Program-made: the position numbers and the translations under genes
Assembly (NCBI GenBank): GCA_027055635.1
Contig: JALUMZ010000305.1
Coordinates: 1 to 21,131, forward strand
Reading direction: 5' to 3'
DNA: 21,131 nt
Origin: Campylobacteraceae bacterium
GTDB lineage: Bacteria > Campylobacterota > Campylobacteria > Campylobacterales > Sulfurospirillaceae
The notes under the pieces: generated by a model
The model's input: only the letters and a program-made list of their open reading frames with translations
Database searches by the model: none
Told to the model about the DNA's origin: nothing
Part shown: piece after piece, positions 13,911-20,004 of the stretch
How the letters are laid out: each line of letters begins with the position of its first letter
Numbering within the stretch: the first letter of the stretch is position 1

Positions 13911-14099
13911 ATGGCAAAAAGATGCGCGATAACAGGCAAAGGTCCTATGGTTGGAAACAATGTAAGCCACGCCCACAATAAAACAAAGAGAAGATTTCTT
14001 CCAAACTTAAGAACTGTAAGAGTTACACTAGAAGATGGCACAACAAGAAAGATAAAAGTTGCTGCTTCAACACTTCGTACCATGAAGAAAAACGCTTAA
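13911..14099 (+). CDS. rpmB: 50S ribosomal protein L28
   Basis: This 62-residue basic protein begins MAKRCAITGKGPMVGNNVSH, the L28 signature, followed by the KRRFLPNLRTVRV core that binds 23S rRNA. The length is normal for bacterial L28. The first cysteine (CAITGK) remains but the second zinc-ribbon CxxC pair is absent, so this is a zinc-free type. CAAGGA lies upstream at normal spacing. The neighbouring potassium-channel gene is a conserved companion in Campylobacterota, from memory. Confidence 0.97.
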   Translation: MAKRCAITGKGPMVGNNVSHAHNKTKRRFLPNLRTVRVTLEDGTTRKIKVAASTLRTMKKNA

Positions 14100-14134
14100 T
14101 TCACCCCTTTAAACGGGGATTTAAAGTGACTTAG

Positions 14135-15265
14135 GTGTCTATACTTCAAAAAATTAAGAAAACCTTACATTGGAGTGACAAAAAAGTCCCCGTAATTAGC
14201 TTAGATACAGAACTTTATCAAGAACTAAAACCTTTCCGTCTTCCGCTTATACTGACGGTATTGATGATTTTACTAGGGGCACTAGGTTATATCATCATTG
14301 ATGATTTTTCCCTAAGTGATGCTATTTATCAATCCGGCATCACCTTTACTACTGTTGGATTTGGAGAGATTGCTCCCATATCTGAAACCGGTAGAATTTT
14401 TACTATCACTCTCATAATACTTGGATTTGGGGTATTCTCTTTTTCAGTAGGTATTTTAATTGAAGTACTAAACAAGGGTAATTTTGTCAGAATATTTAAG
14501 GAGCGTCAAATGCTATATAAAATCGCTCGGCTAACAAATCACTATGTTATATGTTATCATAATGATTACACAATAGAGCTTTCCAAACAGTTTCGGGAAA
14601 ATCATATTCCATTTGTGGTGGTAGCACCCAATGAGAATCTGCCAATGATTGCAGAAAAATACAAATACCCCTACTTTGTACAAGAAGAGCCTCACACAGA
14701 AACAGCGCTTCTCAAATCAGGTCTTTCAAGTGCAAAAGGGTTGATAACTTTAAGTGAAAATCTTGCAGACAATATAGCCCAAATAGTAACAACTAGACTA
14801 TTTGAAAAAGAGATAGGATTAAAAAAGCCCTATTTTATAATGTCTCAAGCAAGCAATATGAACGATATAAACAAACTAAAAAAACTTGGTGCAAATAGTG
14901 TTGTGAGTGCTACAAAACTGATGGCCCAGCGTATAAGCGCCATGAGTGTAAGACCCGACATGGAAAATATGCTAGAAAATATCTTATACCGCAGAGATAT
15001 TCCAATTGATATGGAAGAGGTTGAGATTCCTGAAACTTCATGGCTGAGATACAAAAAGATAAGGGAAGCACACATAAGAGAGATGACAAATGTCAGTATA
15101 GTAGGCATAGAGGAAGAGAATGGAAAATTTACACCAATGCCAAGAGGAGATACTCTAATCACAGGTAACTCTAAACTACTTTTAATTGGAACAGGAAAAG
15201 GCATAAGAGATGCAAAAAATATCATCAAAAAAAATTATAAACCAGAAGAGTTAAAATATGTTTAA
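14135..15265 (+). CDS. Two-TM potassium channel with cytoplasmic RCK (TrkA-N/TrkA-C) domain
   Basis: This 376-residue inner-membrane potassium channel has TM1 at about 36-55, a pore helix, and the selectivity filter TVGFGE (73-78). TM2 lies at about 87-110, followed by an RCK_N Rossmann-like domain (135-250) and RCK_C/TrkA-C (about 285-370). At the expected dinucleotide motif GxGxxG the sequence is VICYHNDYTIE (138-148), without any of the three glycines, so NAD(H) binding is doubtful. Related channels beside rpmB occur in Helicobacter and relatives. The start is GTG at 14135 with a weak ribosome site. The 3' end overlaps argJ by 8 bp. Confidence 0.9.
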   Translation: MSILQKIKKTLHWSDKKVPVISLDTELYQELKPFRLPLILTVLMILLGALGYIIIDDFSLSDAIYQSGITFTTVGFGEIAPISETGRIFTITLIILGFGVFSFSVGILIEVLNKGNFVRIFKERQMLYKIARLTNHYVICYHNDYTIELSKQFRENHIPFVVVAPNENLPMIAEKYKYPYFVQEEPHTETALLKSGLSSAKGLITLSENLADNIAQIVTTRLFEKEIGLKKPYFIMSQASNMNDINKLKKLGANSVVSATKLMAQRISAMSVRPDMENMLENILYRRDIPIDMEEVEIPETSWLRYKKIREAHIREMTNVSIVGIEEENGKFTPMPRGDTLITGNSKLLLIGTGKGIRDAKNIIKKNYKPEELKYV

Positions 15266-16442
15266 TATAATTTCATTAAAAAATGGCTTGGATAGCGTAA
15301 ATGGTTTTTTCAGCTCAGGCATAAGTGCTGGATTTAAAAAAGATGGAGCCCTAGATGTTGGCTTCATAAGAAGTGAAAAAGAGTGCGATGTAAGTGCAGT
15401 TTTTACTACAAACAAATTTCAAGCAGCCCCTATTAAACACTTTAAGAGATACCCTAAAAATTTTAAAACAAATTTTATATTAATGAACTCTAAAAATGCA
15501 AATGCCCTCACCGGAGAAAAGGGCGTAAAAGATATAGATTATATCTTTAAAAATATACAAAATATTGATCTACTAAATCCCATTATGAGCTCCACTGGGG
15601 TTATAGGCTACCCACTAGATAGAGAGAAAATAGTAAAAGCAGCTAATAAATTTGATTACAATTCAAAAAATTCAAAAAATTGTTCTCAAGCCATAATGAC
15701 AACAGACAGTTTCGCAAAAGAACTATCTCTTAGGGTTGAGTTAGATGATGGAAGTTTTTTCCATATAGCCGGTATATGCAAAGGAGCAGGCATGATAAAT
15801 CCTGCTATGGCTACGATGCTTTGTTTCTTGGTAACTGATGCCGATATTCCCAAAAACGATATGGATGAGCTTCTAGAAAAGAGTGTACAAAACTCTTTCA
15901 ATAAAATAAGTGTTGATGGTGATACATCTACAAATGATTCTGTTTTCTTATTGGCAAACCATACTCAAAAAAGCTATAACAAAGAGGCATTTGATGAGGC
16001 ATTGAATTTTATAACAAAAAATCTCAGTCTTATGATACTTAAAGACGGTGAAGGCTCAAACAAAGTGGTAGCTTTTGAAGTAAAAGGAGCTAAAAATAAA
16101 TCAGAAGCAGCAAAAGGGGCAAAAGCATTAAGCAACTCTCTGCTTGTAAAAACAGCACTCTTTGGAGAGGATCCAAACTGGGGAAGAATAGCATCTACAA
16201 TAGGAGCTTCAAGGATAACATGCAACGAAAATGAATTAGAAATTTACTATGATGATGTTTTGATTTACTCCAAAGAACATCCGATTTTAGATAAAGAAAC
16301 AGAACAAAAAGCCTATAGAGTGATGAAAAAAGAGTCGTTTAAAATTACTTGCAACTTAAATATGGGAGATAGTTCATACACTGCTTATGGATGTGATTTA
16401 AGTTATGAATATGTAAAAATAAATGCAGATTATAGAACTTAA
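15258..16442 (+). CDS. argJ: Bifunctional glutamate N-acetyltransferase / amino-acid acetyltransferase
   Basis: ArgJ transfers acetyl from N-acetylornithine to glutamate, running the recycled arginine pathway; some members also use acetyl-CoA. In this 394-residue protein the autocatalytic cleavage site is Ala185-Thr186 within NPAMATMLCF, and Thr186 becomes the N-terminal nucleophile of the beta chain. The oxyanion-hole segment SSTGVIG (111-117) and KGAGMI (175-180) are present, as are substrate-binding stretches SVDGDTSTND and GEDPNWGR. It starts inside the end of the channel gene (8-bp overlap). A 9-bp tandem repeat at about 15660-15677 encodes an NSKNSKN stretch in a surface region. Confidence 0.96.
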   Translation: MFNIISLKNGLDSVNGFFSSGISAGFKKDGALDVGFIRSEKECDVSAVFTTNKFQAAPIKHFKRYPKNFKTNFILMNSKNANALTGEKGVKDIDYIFKNIQNIDLLNPIMSSTGVIGYPLDREKIVKAANKFDYNSKNSKNCSQAIMTTDSFAKELSLRVELDDGSFFHIAGICKGAGMINPAMATMLCFLVTDADIPKNDMDELLEKSVQNSFNKISVDGDTSTNDSVFLLANHTQKSYNKEAFDEALNFITKNLSLMILKDGEGSNKVVAFEVKGAKNKSEAAKGAKALSNSLLVKTALFGEDPNWGRIASTIGASRITCNENELEIYYDDVLIYSKEHPILDKETEQKAYRVMKKESFKITCNLNMGDSSYTAYGCDLSYEYVKINADYRT

Positions 16443-16500
16443 AGCAAATATTAGTTAAAATTTGATTTTAGATACAAAGATAAAACAATAAGGAGAAAAG

Positions 16501-16728
16501 ATGTTACACGAATATAGGGATATAATTTCTGAAATAAAAACCAAAAATGCACATTTTGCTAAAATTTTTGAGAGACACAATGAGCTTGATAAAAAGATTG
16601 CTAGCGTAGATGAAGGTAGGGAATTTATGGATGATATCGAGTTAGACAAACTCAAAAAAGAGAAATTAAAATTAAAAGACGAAGCATATGCCATGATAAT
16701 GGAATACAAAAAAGAGAATAACCTCTAA
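16501..16728 (+). CDS. DUF465 (YdcH-like) small coiled-coil protein
   Basis: This 75-residue helical protein has the DUF465 pattern: F..I...H.EL.K.I.. then a second helix L..LKKEKL.LKDE...MI. DUF465 proteins are small antiparallel coiled-coil hairpins of unknown function, widespread in Proteobacteria, and found near rpmB/rpe in Campylobacter, from memory. AAGGAGA lies 4 nt before the ATG, one of the strongest ribosome sites in the window. It stands 58 bp after argJ, probably on the same transcript. Confidence 0.85.
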   Translation: MLHEYRDIISEIKTKNAHFAKIFERHNELDKKIASVDEGREFMDDIELDKLKKEKLKLKDEAYAMIMEYKKENNL

Positions 16729-16735
16729 AACTCTC

Positions 16736-16758
16736 ATGGGCACACGAAGCGTGCCCAT
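16736..16758 (+). terminator. GC-rich hairpin after the DUF465 gene
   Basis: ATGGGCAC-ACGAAGC-GTGCCCAT, 8 bp perfect, begins 7 bp after the stop codon. There is no T-tract on the 3' side, so it may be a terminator helper or mRNA-stabilising hairpin rather than a classical intrinsic terminator. Confidence 0.4.
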
Positions 16759-16806
16759 CTACTCCTATCCAAAACTTTTACACGGTAATTAAACTTTTAT
16801 TATTCT

Positions 16807-16837
16807 TATAATTTTTATAGCTATAATTAGCTATAAT
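16807..16837 (+). promoter_or_regulatory. Three stacked TATAAT boxes before the CBM48 gene
   Basis: Exact TATAAT at 16807-16812, 16822-16827 and 16832-16837; the last two lie in a direct repeat TAGCTATAAT. The most downstream box is 31 bp before the start codon. No convincing -35 is present for any of them, so which box is used is unclear. Confidence 0.5.
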
Positions 16838-16868
16838 CGGGATGCATTTAAAATATTGGAGAAAAATT

Positions 16869-17147
16869 ATGATAAAAATAACAAATAAGGGCAAAAAATC
16901 ATGGGTAACCTTCACCGTTAGGGTAGAAAACATTGATGATCTTGAGTTAAGCGGAGAATGGAATAGCTGGAAAAACGAGAAAATGAAAAGAAAGAAAAAT
17001 GGAGAATTTTACATAACAAAAGTTTTTAACAAGGGTAACAAATATCAATTTGGATATAAAGCAAATGACGGCAGATGGTTATGTGATGAAAGCACACCAA
17101 AGGTAATGTCACCATTTAATTCACAAAATTCACTATTAGAGGTATAA
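16869..17147 (+). CDS. Stand-alone CBM48 / isoamylase-N-like glycan-binding protein
   Basis: This 92-residue protein starts at ATG 16869, where GGAG lies 7 nt upstream. The longer frame from 16842 lacks a ribosome site. The whole protein is one beta-sandwich of the early-set type: WVTFTVRVENIDDLELSGEW, then W..W....M, FYITKVFNKGNKYQFGYKAN, then WL.DE. This is the CBM48/AMPK-beta glycogen-binding pattern (G.WN.W and Y.F.Y..D..W). There is no catalytic domain and no signal peptide. It precedes the nucleotidyltransferase and GH57 genes, which fits a small cytoplasmic glycogen-binding or regulatory protein. Confidence 0.75.
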   Translation: MIKITNKGKKSWVTFTVRVENIDDLELSGEWNSWKNEKMKRKKNGEFYITKVFNKGNKYQFGYKANDGRWLCDESTPKVMSPFNSQNSLLEV

Positions 17148-17154
17148 AAAATAA

Positions 17155-17170
17155 AGAATCAAAAGATTCT
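17155..17170 (+). repeat. Short hairpin after the CBM48 gene
   Basis: AGAATC-AAAA-GATTCT, 6-bp perfect arms, 8 bp after the CBM48 stop. It lacks a T-tract in the gene direction, so terminator activity is doubtful. Confidence 0.35.
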
Positions 17171-17180
17171 AAACAATAAT

Positions 17181-17470
17181 TTTAGCTTTAGTGATATTTT
17201 AACTAAAACTAAAGCAATAGGAAAGGGAGATTTATCCATAAAATTTAAAAAATGGGTATGAGACAAATAATTCTAGGCGATAGCCTTAGCTTTAGTGATA
17301 TAAAATAGTATGTATTCTCACCAAAGGTGAAGCAATAGGGGCGAGGAATTTACCCATAAAGTTTAGCAAGATGGGTATGAGACAAATAATTCTAGGCGAT
17401 AGCCTTAGCTTTAGTGATATAAAATAGTATGTATTCTCACCAAAGGTGAAGCTTTAGTCGCGAGGAATTT
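17181..17470 (+). repeat. Tandem 119-bp repeat array (two exact 82-bp cores plus a diverged copy)
   Basis: The 358-bp spacer between the CBM48 gene and the nucleotidyltransferase gene is mostly this array. Cores at 17252-17333 and 17371-17452 are identical over 82 bp and offset by 119 bp; similarity continues to about 17351 and 17470. A diverged, shorter unit occupies 17181-17251: it lacks 14 bp after GATAT and has a weaker 3' half. Each full core carries AGGC-GATA-GCCT and TCACC-AAA-GGTGA hairpins. ATGGGT can pair with an upstream ACCCAT; in the diverged copy this becomes ATCCAT, keeping a G-U pair. No convincing protein is encoded: short open stretches exist on both strands, but a 119-bp period breaks frame between copies. 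It may be a duplicated structured RNA, leader or intergenic repeat element. Confidence 0.85.
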
Positions 17471-17471
17471 T

Positions 17472-17498
17472 AGAGGGGCTTTGCCCCTCTGAAAGGGG
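17472..17498 (+). promoter_or_regulatory. Hairpin next to the Shine-Dalgarno with an alternative fold
   Basis: AGAGGGGC-TTT-GCCCCTCT (17472-17490) is a strong 8-bp hairpin. The same CCCCT can instead pair with AGGGG at 17494-17498, the ribosome site of the gene starting at 17506. The two folds are mutually exclusive, so this could switch translation on and off. Confidence 0.5.
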
Positions 17499-17505
17499 AA
17501 ATAAA

Positions 17506-20004
17506 ATGAAAGCAGTAGTAATGGCAGGAGGATTTGGGACTAGAATTCAGCCTTTAACACACTCTTATCCAAAGCCAATGTTACCTATCGTAAATAGGCC
17601 AATGATGGAACACACTATGATGACTCTGAAAGATCTTGGCATCACAGAGTTTATCATCCTTCTATATTTTAAACCAGAAATAATCAAAGATTATTTTAAA
17701 GATGGAAGTGATTTTGGTATAAAGATCAGCTATGTAACACCAGATGACGACTATGGAACTGCCGGTGCCGTTAAACTTGCACAAGAACTTATAGGTGATG
17801 ACAACTTTATCATCATAAGCGGTGATTTGGTCACTGATTTTGACTTCCAAAAGCTATTTGACTTTCACAGCAATAAAAAATCCAAACTCTCTATCGGATT
17901 GACTTCGGTTGATAACCCCTTACAATTTGGTGTTGTTATCGCAAATAGTGATAATATCATAGAAAAATTTCTAGAAAAGCCAAGCTGGGGTGAAGTTTTT
18001 AGCGATACGATCAATACAGGTATCTATATAATCGAGCCTGAAATCCTAGAGTATATTCCAAAAGGTGAAAATTTTGACTTTGCCAAGGATCTTTTTCCAA
18101 CATTAATGAAAAATGATATAGCACTGATGGGATATAGTCTCGAGGGATACTGGAGAGATGTAGGCAATCCTGATAGCTACCGTGAAGTACATGCGGATAT
18201 ATTAAATGAAAATGTGAAATTTAAAATTCCCGGCATAAAGACAGACTTTCCTGATGGCACACTTTATAGTAGCACTCCTTATGCACTAGATAAAAGCATA
18301 GAAATAATTGGAAATGTAGTTTTAGGTAAAAATGTAGTTTTAGGTAAAAATGTAAAATTAAACAATACAGTGATTGGAGACAACACACATATCGGAAGTA
18401 AGAGCAATATTAGAAACAGCGTACTTTGGAGCGATATAAAAATTGGAAAAAATGTAAAATTTGATGGTTGTGTTATCTGCTATGACAATATTGTGGGTAA
18501 AAATATTACTGCAAAAGCCGGACTTATACTGGCTCAAGGGTGTGAAGTTGGAGAACTCACCTCATTTGAACAGGATGTTACGATATGGCCTGACAAAAAG
18601 ATAGAACCTGCCTCCATAGTCAGCCACTCTTTAGTGCTTGGAAATCGATATAAAAACACTATATTTGAGAGTGGGAGTGTCTCTGGTAAAAGCAATATAG
18701 AACTCTCTTGTGAGATGGCTTCCAAACTTGCCGAAGCGTTTGCATCACAACTACCAATCGGATCTAAGGTTGCAGTAGGAAGAGACAAAGACAAGAGTTC
18801 GAGAATGTTAAAAAGGGCTTTTTTAGGAGGTCTTTTAAGTGCAGGGATAGATGTGGTAGATATGAAAAGCATTCCGCCTTCTATCCTCAGATACACTATC
18901 GCAAAAAATAGTCAAATTGTAGGTGGAGCGCACTTTAAAAGAGACATAGTAGATACAACAAGCTCACAAATTACACTTTTTAATGAAGAAGCTCTAAGAA
19001 TTGATTCAAACTCCATAAAAGGTGTCGAAAAAGCATTTTTTACAGAAAATTTCAGAAGAGTTGATTATACAAAGATAGGTGAAATAAACGAACTCTCAAG
19101 AGACGGGGAGTCCAAAAAATACATAAAAGATATAGAACAAAAGATAGACCACAGCATAATTAAATGTGGTGGCTTCAAAGTTGCAGTTGATGTTATGCAT
19201 GGAAGCACGGCAGATATATTTCCAACTCTTTTAAATGACTTAGGTGTTGAAAATATAGTCTTAGATGCCTACTATGATGAGAAAAAACTATCAAATATGA
19301 AGATTTTAGAGAGCCGTGCAAAATCAAATATATCAAATATAGTCAAAAGCCTAAATTATGATCTAGGAATTATGATCTATCCAAATGCACAAAGACTCCT
19401 ACTTATAACTAATGAGGGAGAAGTGCTAGATAAAATAAAAGGGTTATTAAGCGTCCTTCATCTCTTAAATTTGGAAAAAACAGATAGAAAATTAAAAGTA
19501 TTTTTACCTACCTGGGCTCCTGATATGATAAAATTTGAAAATTTAGATATAGAAAGAGGAAAGTACTCAAACTTCAAAACCCAAAAACTACAAGAGTATG
19601 CCCTAATCGCTACGATGGATGGAAACTTTGCATTTACTGAATTTGGTGTAACTAGAGATGCCATGTATGCAAGTTTGAAAATCATGGAGATGCTCAGTTG
19701 TCACAGTATCAAGCTATCAGATATAGCAAAAAAGATAGATGATTTCTACTACTCAAGTAAAAAAATAGAGTGTACTCAAGCCCTAAAAGGCAAAATGATG
19801 AGAAAATTTTTAGAAGATTCCAAAGGCAAAAAAGCTTCAACAGCTGATGGAGTTAAGATTTGGGAAAATGAAACTGATTGGATATTGATGATACCAGACC
19901 AATACAGCGATCATTTAAACATATACATACAGGCAAAAGATGAAATATCGGCAAATAGAATATATGACGAATACAGCGAAAAGATAGCCTCTTGGGCAAA
20001 ATGA
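17506..20004 (+). CDS. Sugar-phosphate nucleotidyltransferase fused to a degenerate phosphomannomutase/phosphoglucomutase domain
   Basis: In this 832-residue protein, residues 1-235 are an NTP-transferase with signature AGGFGTRIQPLT (7-18), KPMLPI (23-28), the SGDLVTDFD metal region (105-113) and EKPSWGEVFSDTINTGIY. Residues 262-375 are a left-handed beta-helix of hexapeptides (IGNVVLGKNVVLGKNVKL). Residues 390-832 follow the alpha-D-phosphohexomutase fold. There the phosphoserine loop TASHNP is GGAHFKRD (473-480), the DxDxDR metal loop is YPNAQR (625-630), and the GExSG sugar loop is MDGNF (704-708). The mutase half is probably inactive. Proteins of this architecture are usually annotated as mannose-1-phosphate guanylyltransferases. 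With GH57 and CBM48 genes beside it, a role supplying nucleotide sugar for alpha-glucan is an alternative. The GH57 gene overlaps its stop by ATGA. Confidence 0.88.
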   Translation: MKAVVMAGGFGTRIQPLTHSYPKPMLPIVNRPMMEHTMMTLKDLGITEFIILLYFKPEIIKDYFKDGSDFGIKISYVTPDDDYGTAGAVKLAQELIGDDNFIIISGDLVTDFDFQKLFDFHSNKKSKLSIGLTSVDNPLQFGVVIANSDNIIEKFLEKPSWGEVFSDTINTGIYIIEPEILEYIPKGENFDFAKDLFPTLMKNDIALMGYSLEGYWRDVGNPDSYREVHADILNENVKFKIPGIKTDFPDGTLYSSTPYALDKSIEIIGNVVLGKNVVLGKNVKLNNTVIGDNTHIGSKSNIRNSVLWSDIKIGKNVKFDGCVICYDNIVGKNITAKAGLILAQGCEVGELTSFEQDVTIWPDKKIEPASIVSHSLVLGNRYKNTIFESGSVSGKSNIELSCEMASKLAEAFASQLPIGSKVAVGRDKDKSSRMLKRAFLGGLLSAGIDVVDMKSIPPSILRYTIAKNSQIVGGAHFKRDIVDTTSSQITLFNEEALRIDSNSIKGVEKAFFTENFRRVDYTKIGEINELSRDGESKKYIKDIEQKIDHSIIKCGGFKVAVDVMHGSTADIFPTLLNDLGVENIVLDAYYDEKKLSNMKILESRAKSNISNIVKSLNYDLGIMIYPNAQRLLLITNEGEVLDKIKGLLSVLHLLNLEKTDRKLKVFLPTWAPDMIKFENLDIERGKYSNFKTQKLQEYALIATMDGNFAFTEFGVTRDAMYASLKIMEMLSCHSIKLSDIAKKIDDFYYSSKKIECTQALKGKMMRKFLEDSKGKKASTADGVKIWENETDWILMIPDQYSDHLNIYIQAKDEISANRIYDEYSEKIASWAK
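18313..18354 (+). repeat. 18-bp in-frame tandem duplication in the beta-helix region
   Basis: GTAGTTTTAGGTAAAAAT occurs exactly twice (18316-18333 and 18334-18351). Each copy encodes one hexapeptide (VVLGKN), one face of a left-handed helix turn. Nucleotide identity implies a recent duplication. Confidence 0.85.

Noticed and set aside
13826..14083. Long hydrophobic frame antisense to rpmB.
   Set aside because: It is a shadow of the L28 gene and its upstream region. It has no ribosome site, and L28 is unmistakable on the other strand.
14104..14118. CCCC/GGGG hairpin after rpmB as a terminator.
   Set aside because: It has a four-bp stem and no T-tract, and the next gene starts 17 bp later, so read-through is likely.
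15660..15677. 9-bp tandem repeat in argJ as a functional element.
   Set aside because: Two short AT-rich units keep the frame and encode an ordinary Asn/Ser/Lys surface stretch.
17299..17434. Open frame reading ILTKGEAIGARNLPIKF across the repeat units as a small protein.
   Set aside because: It has no good start or ribosome site. The 119-bp period shifts frame between copies, and the diverged unit carries indels that break it.
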